Source: Gemmata massiliana (GTDB lineage: Bacteria; Planctomycetota; Planctomycetia; Gemmatales; Gemmataceae). From it: a stretch of 64,000 nucleotides of DNA. Both the position numbers and the translations under genes were made by a program. How positions within the stretch are numbered: the stretch's first letter is position 1; every line of letters starts with the position of its first letter. A model generated the notes under the pieces. The model was not told the DNA's origin. It did not search any database and worked only from the letters and a program-made list of their open reading frames with translations. The stretch is taken from contig NZ_LR593886.1 in the NCBI RefSeq assembly GCF_901538265.1, forward strand, positions 4,237,738 to 4,301,737, read 5' to 3'. Positions 32,049 to 40,230 of the stretch are shown in pieces.

Positions 32049-32987
32049 TCAGTTCCGCCGCTTTGTGCGCCGGGCTTCGCGTTCCCGTTCTTCGCGTTTC
32101 GCCCGAACTTCAGCCCGTTTTGCCTCTTCCTCGGCCCTCTGGCGCCCCCAGATGCGCCACTTCTCCACGCGGACCCGTTCGCGGTGCGATTCCGCCCAGC
32201 TCGTGTCGGTCAGGATCATCGCGCCCTCGGCCGCGTTCATTGTCCGGAGCTGCCAGTACCCGAACGCGAGGCGCAGCAAGAGCGTGCCGAAGAACATCCC
32301 GCCGATGATTAAGAAGAACCGGTTTTGGCCGGGGCGAAACTCGCCCGGAACCGGCGCGCGCCGGTACGCGGATACCAGCGAGCTTTTATCGGTCCACCGG
32401 AACGGGAAGTCCTCCATCGGCACGAAATCCAGCGAGTTCACCAGCCACCACACGATCTGACCGACGATCACGATCGCGCCCGCGATCCCGATGAGCCACG
32501 CGATCTCGTCGGACCGGATGTGGCCCGGCGGGCGCCGCGTGGGGACGTCGCCCTTGCGCCGCACCACGTTCTCGAACGGCACGATCTGGTGAACGAAGCC
32601 GAAGACGCGGTACTGCGCGCGGAGGTAAACGAGTATCGCCATCACGAGCACCACGTCGGCGACGCGGAAGTGCGTCTCGCGGATCTCGTAGGGGTTCTCG
32701 GACCCGAGGTCCGGGATGCCGAACGGGAACACCAGGAAGTACGCGATGATAAGCAGCAGGAACGGGGGCGTGGCCGTCCACCGGAGCACCAGCGCGGCGG
32801 CCCCGAAGACCACGACGAGTACGCCGCCCAGGTCGCTCCCGTTCATGAACATGACCATGAAGATCATGGCCAGCGCGCCGAGCGTGGTGAACGTGTACGC
32901 GCGCACCGCTCGATCGCGGAACAGGACGTCGATCACCTGCCGCTGGGTCGGTTCGGCCGTCTGCTGGATCTCGGTCGGGTGACTCAT
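32049..32987 (-). CDS. polytopic membrane protein of the DUF58 operon
   Basis: A 312-residue protein starting at ATG 32987 (GAGGAG six bases upstream), sharing ATGA with the stop of the DUF58 gene. It has about five membrane segments: AYTFTTLGALAMIFMVMFMN, GGVLVVVFGAAALVLRW, FLLLIIAYFLVFPFG, IAWLIGIAGAIVIVGQIVWW and FFLIIGGMFFGTLLLRLAFG. It ends in a long charged helix (AEEEAKRAEVRAKREERERE). No known family was recognised. Overlap with DUF58 suggests coupled translation and a joint role in the MoxR/DUF58 envelope system. Confidence 0.75.
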   Translation of the reverse strand: MSHPTEIQQTAEPTQRQVIDVLFRDRAVRAYTFTTLGALAMIFMVMFMNGSDLGGVLVVVFGAAALVLRWTATPPFLLLIIAYFLVFPFGIPDLGSENPYEIRETHFRVADVVLVMAILVYLRAQYRVFGFVHQIVPFENVVRRKGDVPTRRPPGHIRSDEIAWLIGIAGAIVIVGQIVWWLVNSLDFVPMEDFPFRWTDKSSLVSAYRRAPVPGEFRPGQNRFFLIIGGMFFGTLLLRLAFGYWQLRTMNAAEGAMILTDTSWAESHRERVRVEKWRIWGRQRAEEEAKRAEVRAKREEREREARRTKRRN

Positions 32988-35059
32988 CGGCGGCTCCTCA
33001 TCCCGCGGAGTCGGTCGAGCCGGTCGAGTACGAGGCGCACCGGGTCGCCGTCGTTCACGCGCATTACAGTTGCCCCGACGCCGCTGAGCGCGCGCCGCAT
33101 TTGGCGGAACGACTCGTGGTACTGGCGCGTGAGGCTGTCCTGCACGATCTTTGTGATGCGCTTGTGCCGTGCCGCTTGATCGATATCGTCCGGGTGGCGT
33201 TTCTTGAGTTTCTTCTTCTTGTCCGGCACCTGCGCGGTTGCTTCGGGAACCACGTCCGGTGAGGCCACGTCCGCGGGCCAGGGGACGATCACCATGACGT
33301 GGTGCCGCCGCGCGCGGGCTACGCGGCACGCTTTTACGAGCGGTTCGAGATCCGGGCCGAGTTCGGCGAGGTCCGCGAGGATCACATACAACTCGTTGTC
33401 GCGTGCGCGGCCCACGGCACGAATTATCGCCCCGCCGAGTACCTCGGCCTTCTCCGCGCACCGGAACCGGTACCGCCCTTGTTCGTCGTAGAGCGGGATC
33501 GGGCACCGGAGATGGTGGTACTGGAGGAACTGCGCCACGCGCTCGGCGTAGGTCTCGTCGTCGTGAACGTAGCGCTCGATAGCATCCGGCCCGGTACCGT
33601 CCTGGAGCGAGAACAGCGCCGACAGGCGCTTCCGCCTCGTGAGTTCACCCGCACGCGGTCCGAACCACCCGCGGAAGCCATAGATGAACCAGAAGATCCC
33701 CGCAATGACCGACGGGAGTAACAGCAGGTTGGCCCAGATGAACAGGGCGAGGCCGAGGCGTAAGGCCCATTGCATCCCGCGTGTGGACCGGACCGCGAAC
33801 TCGAACGTGCCGCTCATCCAACTCGCGTAGATTTTCTGGAGCCACGCCGGGAGCGGTGCGCTGCCGGGGCTGAACATCCCGCCGAGCCGGTACGCGAGCA
33901 AGCACGGCGGAACGACCACGAGGAACAGAACGATCCAGCCCCACCACTTTTCGAGGAGCGGGATCCACAACCGGCTCAGCGGCATCGAGTTCGTCGGCTT
34001 CGCCATCAGTTCCGGGTACAGCTCGTGCGCCAGCGGGTACGCGCGGCGCGTGAGGTGCTCGGCCGGCACGCCCTTCGTTCCGGGTTGGAGCGCGGATACC
34101 TCTGCTAGCCGGCGCAACACGTTGATCGTGTGCGTCTGCGTGCGGGCCGGGGCGATCGGGGTCGCGGTTCGGTCGTCGAAGGTGGTCAGGCCCACGAGGT
34201 CGCGGTTCGCCGTAGACGCCTGTGCGACCACGGCCGCGACCCCGGCCATCCGCGTGAGGAGCGTGTTGCCGGGCGGTCCCAGGCGCACGCCCTCGCTGGT
34301 ATCGAGAAACAGCACGCACCGCACGGGTACGTCGCTTTCGTACTCCTTCGTAATGAGCTTGTCTTTGCGGGCCGAGGCCTTCCACGCGATCATCTTCGGT
34401 GGGTCGCCGGGGCGGTAGTCCCGCAGGTCCAGAAGTTCGTCGCCCGAACCGGGCCGACGTAAGCGGTGAATCCCCGGCGGCGGGAGCGTGTTGAACCGCT
34501 TGTCGGCGCGCTGCCGGCCCTCCTCGTTCATGAGTGGCGGTAGGACGAGGAACTCGACCGCGTCGCGCAGGAACACGCGGCGGTAGAAGAACCCGTGGAG
34601 GTCGGCGACGCGGATCTTCACGCCCTCGAACCGGAGCACGCCCGGCGCGGGGCACTTGAGCGTGTAAATCACGTCGGCCGGCTCGCCCGGTGCGATCGTG
34701 GCGTGGTCCGTGGTTTCGCCCTCAATGGTGTCCGCGCCCGAGGGGAGCCGGTCTTCGACAACCGCGTAGTCGATGGTCACGAAGCCGTCGTGCCTGACAC
34801 GGACACGTACCTCAAAAGGCACGTTGGCCCACAACATAGGCGCGTCCCGCCCGCCCTGCATCACCCACCGGCGCACGCGCAACCGGGACACGGCCGCGTT
34901 CGATTTGAAGTGAAACTGCACCCACTCCCACACGAACCACACGAACAGTGTGACGGCGAGAATGGCCGGCACCGCGGTGTGGTAGGGCACGACGAACGCC
35001 CCGAACACCAAGAGGAAGCCGACGATCAGGACGAACCACCAGCCGCGCGCGGTAAGCAT
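32984..35059 (-). CDS. DUF58 domain membrane protein
   Basis: A 691-residue protein. Two N-terminal membrane helices (WWFVLIVGFLLVFGAFVVPY and AVPAILAVTLFVWFVWEWV) are followed by a beta-sandwich part and the DUF58 core: LLDLRDYRPGDPPKMIAWKA and KDKLITKEYES, with a VWA-like VRCVLFLDTSEGV start. Two further helices lie at WIVLFLVVVPPCLLAYRLG and LFIWANLLLLPSVIAGIFWF. A second VWA-like portion ends in LYVILADLAELGPDLEPLVK. It is longer than typical DUF58 proteins (about 400). DUF58 proteins work with MoxR ATPases, here encoded just upstream, in poorly understood chaperone or envelope functions. Confidence 0.85.
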   Translation of the reverse strand: MLTARGWWFVLIVGFLLVFGAFVVPYHTAVPAILAVTLFVWFVWEWVQFHFKSNAAVSRLRVRRWVMQGGRDAPMLWANVPFEVRVRVRHDGFVTIDYAVVEDRLPSGADTIEGETTDHATIAPGEPADVIYTLKCPAPGVLRFEGVKIRVADLHGFFYRRVFLRDAVEFLVLPPLMNEEGRQRADKRFNTLPPPGIHRLRRPGSGDELLDLRDYRPGDPPKMIAWKASARKDKLITKEYESDVPVRCVLFLDTSEGVRLGPPGNTLLTRMAGVAAVVAQASTANRDLVGLTTFDDRTATPIAPARTQTHTINVLRRLAEVSALQPGTKGVPAEHLTRRAYPLAHELYPELMAKPTNSMPLSRLWIPLLEKWWGWIVLFLVVVPPCLLAYRLGGMFSPGSAPLPAWLQKIYASWMSGTFEFAVRSTRGMQWALRLGLALFIWANLLLLPSVIAGIFWFIYGFRGWFGPRAGELTRRKRLSALFSLQDGTGPDAIERYVHDDETYAERVAQFLQYHHLRCPIPLYDEQGRYRFRCAEKAEVLGGAIIRAVGRARDNELYVILADLAELGPDLEPLVKACRVARARRHHVMVIVPWPADVASPDVVPEATAQVPDKKKKLKKRHPDDIDQAARHKRITKIVQDSLTRQYHESFRQMRRALSGVGATVMRVNDGDPVRLVLDRLDRLRGMRSRR

Positions 35060-35400
35060 TCGTCATCGGTCCTTGTCGTTGATCGAGGAGCCGTCGGGAG
35101 CACGGCTAACAAATGCTAACAGTTCCGGCCCGGAAACGGTTCTATGCCCGATTATTGAGGCGATGACCGGCACTAACAGTTTGACAGCATTGGTGTTCCG
35201 GCGTCACTTCTGATCCGTGTCGCTCCGTTGGCTACTCGGGCGCGTAACAAACGTTAGCATTGCGACCAAATTTCGCGGTTGTTGGGTGCGATTCGCGCTC
35301 AAAACAGTGCCAAATTGTGGCTTTGTTTTGGCGGCACCCACGTAATCAGAAGACACGCGCCACGACCATAACCTCCCAATTGCGGCCCTTGCAATTGCGA

Positions 35401-35429
35401 ATTGTATACTAGTGTACGAAATTTTACAA
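35401..35429 (-). promoter_or_regulatory. promoter-like pair upstream of the DUF58 gene
   Basis: On the minus strand TTGTAA (35424-35429), a 17-base spacer and TACAAT (35401-35406) form a good sigma70-like pair in an AT-rich patch within high-GC DNA. A transcript would have a leader of about 340 bases before the DUF58 start at 35059. It would give DUF58 and its downstream genes expression apart from moxR, from which they are separated by the palindrome at 35444-35510. The rest of 35060-35400 shows nothing else. Confidence 0.45.
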
Positions 35430-35443
35430 GTGGCTTCGGCCCT

Positions 35444-35510
35444 CGTAACGAGCCGCGACCGCAAGGGAGCGGAAACGCCTCCCGCTCCCTTGCGGTCGCG
35501 GCTCGTTACG
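35444..35510. repeat. 29-bp perfect inverted repeat (REP-like palindrome)
   Basis: Left arm 35444-35472 (CGTAACGAGCCGCGACCGCA then AGGGAGCGG) and right arm 35482-35510 are perfect reverse complements, with a nine-base loop. It lies seven bases past the moxR stop. I recall similar GAGCCGCGACCG...AGGGAGCGG palindromes as dispersed repeats in Gemmata genomes. It may end the moxR transcript or protect its 3' end. Confidence 0.85.
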
Positions 35511-35517
35511 CCTCGCA

Positions 35518-36528
35518 TCAGACCGTTTCCAGAACGGGAACCGCGTCCAGGATTTCGCGAACGATTTCGGACACGTGCTTGCCCTCGATTTCGGCCTCGG
35601 GGCGCAGGATGAGCCTGTGACCGAGGACGCCGAACGCGACCGCCTGCACGTCCTCGTGGGTGAAGAAGTGCCGACCCTCCAGCACCGCCCGTGCCCGCGC
35701 ACAGCGGAGCAGGTTAAGAGCTGCACGGGGACTCGCACCGAGGGCGACGTCCGGGTGCTTGCGGCTTTCTTCTGCGAGCTGCACGATGTACTCGTACAGA
35801 GACTCCGCGCCGTACACGCCGGGGAGCTTTCGTTGCAGCCCGATAATCATGTCCGGCGTGAACATCGGCTGAACTTCGACGACCGGTTTGCTGTAGAGTT
35901 TCAGTAGCCCCACTTCGTGCTTGAAGCCCGGGTAACCCATTTCGACTCGGAGCAGGAATCGGTCGAGCTGCGCTTCCGGGAGCCGATACACCCCCTCTTG
36001 TTCGATCGGGTTCTGTGTCGCGAGGACGAGGAAGGGCAGAGCGAGCGGGAGCGAAACGCCGTCGACCGTGACCTGATACTCCTGCATCGCTTCGAGGAGC
36101 GCCGATTGTGTTTTCGCGGGCGCGCGGTTGATTTCGTCGGCGAGGAGCACTTGCGTGAAGAGCGGCCCCTTGCGGAGCACGAAGTCGTTTTTGTTGCGGT
36201 CGAAGATGGACGTCCCGGTCACGTCCGAGGGGAGCAGGTCGGGCGTGAACTGCACGCGCTGGTACTGGCACCCCAGGAGCCGGGAGAAGACTTTCGACAG
36301 CGTCGTTTTCGCGACGCCCGGTACCCCTTCGAGCAGCACGTGCCCGCCCGCGAGGAGCGCGATGAGTAACTGCCGCGTCACGTCCTCCGCACCGACCACG
36401 ACGCGGGCGACTTCGGCCGTTACCTTGTGGCTGAGTTGTTTCGCTTCCTGAGCCAGTTCGTGGGCCGCGGCCCTCGGGTCGGCCGGCGGGGCCAGGGTGC
36501 CGGGGTTCGATGTCGAGGCCAGACTCAT
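35518..36528 (-). CDS. MoxR-family AAA+ ATPase
   Basis: A 336-residue MoxR ATPase, a AAA+ chaperone that remodels or activates partner proteins, commonly those with VWA or DUF58 domains encoded next to it. Walker A is LLEGVPGVAKTTLSKVF near residue 83 and Walker B is VLLADEINRAPAKTQSALLE. Sensor 1 is FLVLATQNPIEQEG, and the C-terminal lid has GASPRAALNLLRCARARA. The N-terminal 45 residues form a helical extension. The likely partner is the DUF58 protein encoded downstream. A 29-bp palindrome separates them. Upstream gene order (DUF4129-type, DUF4350-type) matches this known operon type. Confidence 0.92.
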   Translation of the reverse strand: MSLASTSNPGTLAPPADPRAAAHELAQEAKQLSHKVTAEVARVVVGAEDVTRQLLIALLAGGHVLLEGVPGVAKTTLSKVFSRLLGCQYQRVQFTPDLLPSDVTGTSIFDRNKNDFVLRKGPLFTQVLLADEINRAPAKTQSALLEAMQEYQVTVDGVSLPLALPFLVLATQNPIEQEGVYRLPEAQLDRFLLRVEMGYPGFKHEVGLLKLYSKPVVEVQPMFTPDMIIGLQRKLPGVYGAESLYEYIVQLAEESRKHPDVALGASPRAALNLLRCARARAVLEGRHFFTHEDVQAVAFGVLGHRLILRPEAEIEGKHVSEIVREILDAVPVLETV

Positions 36529-36821
36529 GCCGTGCTCCCGTCGGTGTCGATCACGAATGGCAGTCTACAGTCTCTCACCCGCAAAGGGCGCCGGTCGCTC
36601 ACTCACATTTGTTGATATTTTTGGCCGAAGGGACCGGTTCGGCGAGCGGGAACTGCACCGGGCGCTGATGTTTCGGGCACATGGTAGTGTCGCACGTAAT
36701 TGGTCGGACCGCCTGCGGCTGACCCGGTTTTGAGTAACCAGCCGCGACCGCCGGACTCAGTCGAGCTAACTGCTCGCAGAGCGAACGGACCACTGAAGAA
36801 CACGCCGCCGGTGGTCGCTTC
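36529..36821. other. intergenic region between DUF4350-like and moxR genes
   Basis: About 290 bases. Nothing like a gene on either strand. The middle is AT-rich (ACATTTGTTGATATTTTTGG) and could hold a promoter for moxR on the minus strand, but no clear box pair was found. No large hairpin was noticed. Confidence 0.35.
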
Positions 36822-38375
36822 TTACACTTCGTTCGGGACGAAGCGCCATTTCTCGTCCGCGTGGGCCTGCTTCAGGCGCTCGAAGTACGGTTCCAACTCG
36901 AACCAGCGCTGCGCACTCATGGCGGTGGGCGGGCCGTAGGCGAGGCGCCACATATCGCGTAGCGCCTGGCGGAGCGATCCGGGCTTGCGCACCGCGCCGG
37001 AGATTTCCAGGTTCGGCATCTGCGGCCCCGGGTTCTCCGGTGCGCCCGCGCTGGCGAAGAACTCCCGTGTTAGCTGGCGCACCGGCTCATACACGTTGTT
37101 CCGGCGCACCAGTTCTTTTTGGCGCCGATCGAACACCCCGGGCGGCCCGGTGGACGCGGTTCCGGCGCCCGTAATCGGGGCGGGCGGGGTGTCCTGTGGG
37201 TGCCGCGCGTTCCACAGGCGACGGATCAGGAACAGGATCGCGGCGATCGACGCGAGGACCGCGGCGCGCTCGATCCAGTTTGCTGCGGAGTTGCGCTCCC
37301 GCTCCGAGCCGGACTCCCCGACCAGCATGTTGTGGATCGCGTCGCGGTTCTGCAGTTGATCCGCGAACCCGTTCGCCATGTCGATGATTTTGTCCTGGTT
37401 CTTACCGAGTGCCCCGCCGAGATTGGGCATTGCGTCGGGCGGGATCTTCGGCAGCGGCTTCGCCATCGAGTGGCGCAGGCCATCGAATTTTTCGATCACG
37501 CGGCCGTTCTCGTAGAAGAGGCACTTGTTCCGCGCCTTATCCGGTCCTTGAAGGTACTCGATGGTGCGAAGAGTCAGTTCCAGGTTGTCCGTGTCGGTCT
37601 CCATCAACATCTGGTTGATGAACACGCTGGAGTCGGCCATCGCGAGGAACGAATAGCCGGGCGTACCGAACCAGTCGGGGCCGTCCCCGCCGACCGCGAA
37701 GATCGGATCTCTGAGGCGCCAGTTGTCGGTGTGCGACGATTTGGGCAGACGCGCGAGCGGGTGCTGGTACTCCTGCCTGAATTGCGTCGACACGTAAAAT
37801 GTGGGCTGGTTGGTCGCGACGCGCTTCAGCCCCCGGAACACGTTCCAAACGCGGCCCGGGCGCTCCGGACCGTGGCCCACCTCGTCCGGCGAAATGGGCA
37901 CGACGATGGGACAATCGGACCTTGACCTGTAGGTGTGTTGGGGGTTCTGTCGGTCGGCCATGACGACCTGACCGGAGAACGCGCCGATCGGGTTGTTGGT
38001 ATTGGGGGTGTTATTGTGTTCGTACAGCCGCACACCGCTGTCGGTGGCAATCAGCGCAGCCCCACCGACGCTGATCGCGCGTCGAACCTGCGCGAGCGAT
38101 TCGCTCCAGTCCCCCGACTCCGGGTTACCGACGGCGATGACGATCGTGTTGCGGTCGATCGATCGGTGCGCATCAAACGCCCGGACCGGGTCGATTCGTT
38201 CGCGGTCTAGGAGCGCGCGGAGCAGTTCGGTCCCCCCGGCGGGAATCGAGATCTGGGGCGGGGGCTGTTCGGGGAACCGGTTCGGCTGGGCGCCGGCGCT
38301 CGGGACCGCGAGCAGAGTTACGGCCAGCGCGCCCGCGAGGACCAGTGGGCTGCGAAAACGGATCGGCGATCTCAT
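36822..38375 (-). CDS. DUF4350-like envelope protein of the MoxR operon
   Basis: A 517-residue exported protein. The signal peptide is RFRSPLVLAGALAVTLLAVP...AGA. The first domain has TIVIAVGNPESGDW and VGGAALIATDSGVRLYEHNN, the alpha/beta layout of DUF4350 proteins in MoxR operons. A membrane helix at about 385-402 (AAVLASIAAILFLIRRLW) is followed by a cytoplasmic helical tail with LVRRNNVYEPVRQLTREFFA. The start overlaps the preceding gene by ATGA (38372-38375), so translation is coupled. It is probably part of an envelope complex with the DUF4129-type protein and the MoxR ATPase. The assignment rests on context as much as on sequence. Confidence 0.75.
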   Translation of the reverse strand: MRSPIRFRSPLVLAGALAVTLLAVPSAGAQPNRFPEQPPPQISIPAGGTELLRALLDRERIDPVRAFDAHRSIDRNTIVIAVGNPESGDWSESLAQVRRAISVGGAALIATDSGVRLYEHNNTPNTNNPIGAFSGQVVMADRQNPQHTYRSRSDCPIVVPISPDEVGHGPERPGRVWNVFRGLKRVATNQPTFYVSTQFRQEYQHPLARLPKSSHTDNWRLRDPIFAVGGDGPDWFGTPGYSFLAMADSSVFINQMLMETDTDNLELTLRTIEYLQGPDKARNKCLFYENGRVIEKFDGLRHSMAKPLPKIPPDAMPNLGGALGKNQDKIIDMANGFADQLQNRDAIHNMLVGESGSERERNSAANWIERAAVLASIAAILFLIRRLWNARHPQDTPPAPITGAGTASTGPPGVFDRRQKELVRRNNVYEPVRQLTREFFASAGAPENPGPQMPNLEISGAVRKPGSLRQALRDMWRLAYGPPTAMSAQRWFELEPYFERLKQAHADEKWRFVPNEV

Positions 38376-39946
38376 GCCTCGTCCACTCCCGCCAGGTCAC
38401 AAACCAGGCGCCGGGCTTCGAGCACCTCGGCCCGCGTCAGCGGTTCGTCGAGCGGCGCGTACCGGGCCAGTTCGTAGAGCCGGGCCAGTTTCACCGCCGT
38501 TTCACCGTGCGTCTGGGCCAACTGCGTCAATTCGTCGGCGATCGTGGAGTGCGTCCACGTCTTCGCTCCGGGGCCACAAATTAGGACGCTCAGGTACTCG
38601 AACGCTTTCACCACATCCTCGCGGGTGTTGATCGAGCGCGGATCGAGCGGCCACGCCCCGAGGCCGTCGGGGGACCGAACGGCCCGATCGGAAGCGGGGA
38701 AGATTGCGGCCCACTTCCACCACAGCACCGCTGTCAGGACCAGTGCGAATAGGATCAGCATAATTAGCCAGGGCACCTGAACTCCGCCGAAGTCGAACGA
38801 GCCCATCCCGCCCATTGACGACCCGGACCCACCGCGCGCCCGGTCCGGCATGGACATATCGGGCCAGCGGCTGCGGTTGCTGCTCTCGGGGACGTTAAAG
38901 TTGCGCTCACTCCGGCTCCAGTTGAAGTCCAGGTCGAGCTTCGGCCATTCCCAGCCCTGGCCCTCTCCGCCGCCGAACAGATCCTTCATACCCTCGCCGT
39001 CGCCACCTTCTTTGAACATGTCAAATAGGCTGTTGCCCTTGCTGTCGGTGAGGGCGTTCATCGCGTCGGGGTCGTTCACGAGGTCGAGGAGCGCGCGCTT
39101 GACCGCGGGCGACTCGTCGATGGGGCCGACGTTCTTTTCCCAGAGGGCGGTCGCGGTCTCGACGGTTTTCGTTTTGGCCGTCTTTTCCGGTGAGTCGGGG
39201 CGGTTCCCGAACGGGTTCTCGGGGTCGAACGGTTGCCGCTCGTCCGGGTTCGGGGGGGCAGTGGGCTGGCCGGTTTTCGGGTCGATCATCGGCGGGGGTA
39301 CGGGCGGCCCGCCCATATTGGGTGGCGGGGCTTGAGCGATTTTCGGCAGACCCTGGTTGGGGGCAATCGGGCGCCCGGTGTTGGGGTCGACGCGCGGCGG
39401 GTCGTTCGGGTTGATCGTGTTGGGATCGATCTTGGGCAACTTGAACGGGTCGGCCCCGTTGTTGTCGTTCGGCCGCAGGTTTTTGAGCTTCTCGATGTCT
39501 TCGGGCGTGAGCCGGGGCATCTCGTTCGGGTTCTGGTTGGGGTTCTCGTTCTTGTGCTTTTGCGCGAGGTCCGTCATCCGCTTCATGAACTCTTTGTCGG
39601 CCAGCATGCGCTTGATGGCCGCGTCCACCTGGTCGTCGTTCGCGCGGGGGTTCCGCTGCTTGACCGAGTCGCGGATCAGGTCTTCCAGTTGCTTGTTCGC
39701 GTCGGCGTCGCCCTTGCCGAATTTGGCGAGCAAATCGCGGATCTGTTCGGCCCGGAGGTCGCGCTGCCAGATGGTGTGACGCCCGGCGTGCGGGTCGTTT
39801 TCTGGGACCATCTGCAGTTGGTGCGGGTTCCCCCCGGGAACGGGCCTGAGGGGTTGTTGCGCGCGTGCCCGGTTCGTGGGGCACAGCCACAATACACAAC
39901 CGAAGAACGCGACCGAGAGTAACAAACCGCGGCGGCCGGCAGACAT
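38372..39946 (-). CDS. DUF4129-type exported membrane protein
   Basis: A 524-residue protein. A signal peptide (GLLLSVAFFGCVLWLCPTNRARA) leads into a long, low-complexity region rich in Pro, Asn and Asp (NENPNQNPNEMPRLTPEDIE, PKIDPNTINPNDPPRVDPNT), likely disordered. A membrane helix lies at about 402-420 (VPWLIMLILFALVLTAVLWW). The cytoplasmic C-terminus carries the DUF4129 signature: TWTHSTIADELTQLAQTH and KLARLYELARYAPLDEPLTR. It is the first gene of the minus-strand MoxR unit; ATGA overlaps the next gene. DUF4129 proteins accompany MoxR and DUF58 proteins, with no settled function. Confidence 0.8.
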   Translation of the reverse strand: MSAGRRGLLLSVAFFGCVLWLCPTNRARAQQPLRPVPGGNPHQLQMVPENDPHAGRHTIWQRDLRAEQIRDLLAKFGKGDADANKQLEDLIRDSVKQRNPRANDDQVDAAIKRMLADKEFMKRMTDLAQKHKNENPNQNPNEMPRLTPEDIEKLKNLRPNDNNGADPFKLPKIDPNTINPNDPPRVDPNTGRPIAPNQGLPKIAQAPPPNMGGPPVPPPMIDPKTGQPTAPPNPDERQPFDPENPFGNRPDSPEKTAKTKTVETATALWEKNVGPIDESPAVKRALLDLVNDPDAMNALTDSKGNSLFDMFKEGGDGEGMKDLFGGGEGQGWEWPKLDLDFNWSRSERNFNVPESSNRSRWPDMSMPDRARGGSGSSMGGMGSFDFGGVQVPWLIMLILFALVLTAVLWWKWAAIFPASDRAVRSPDGLGAWPLDPRSINTREDVVKAFEYLSVLICGPGAKTWTHSTIADELTQLAQTHGETAVKLARLYELARYAPLDEPLTRAEVLEARRLVCDLAGVDEA

Positions 39947-40114
39947 GAGGGGTCGCCTCCGAACAACGTTCAGCGCCGAACCCGCAATGAAGTGGGCGCG
40001 GCCGGAACGGGCCGCGGTCCGTCGGTTCGGTGCGCAACTCCCCTATTGTGACGGAACCGGATGTCTGAAGCAAGCAATTGGCGCGAATAGCTGAAGACGG
40101 GAGATACAAGACAG

Positions 40115-40224
40115 ACCTACCCCCCAACCCCTCCCTAGAAGGAAAGGGAGAATGCAGTAGGCGAGTGAACATTTTTGTATTTGGTTTTGCCCCTTCCCTT
40201 TAGGGAGGGGGTTGGGGGGTAGGT
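40115..40224. repeat. MITE-like inverted repeat
   Basis: ACCTACCCCCCAACCCCTCC at the left and its reverse complement at the right (GGAGGGGGTTGGGGGGTAGG) bound 110 bases. The inner arms (CTAGAAGGAAAGGG and CCCTTCCCTTTAG) also pair imperfectly. The centre (about 40 bases) is AT-rich and unrelated. It fills most of the gap between the first gene of the MoxR unit and the O-antigen-ligase-like gene. It looks like a dispersed non-coding repeat. Confidence 0.75.
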
Positions 40225-40230
40225 TCCCGT

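Noticed and set aside
32325..33179. 284-codon plus-strand frame opposite the DUF58 operon
   Set aside because: H/R/E-rich antisense shadow; no motif and no ribosome site.
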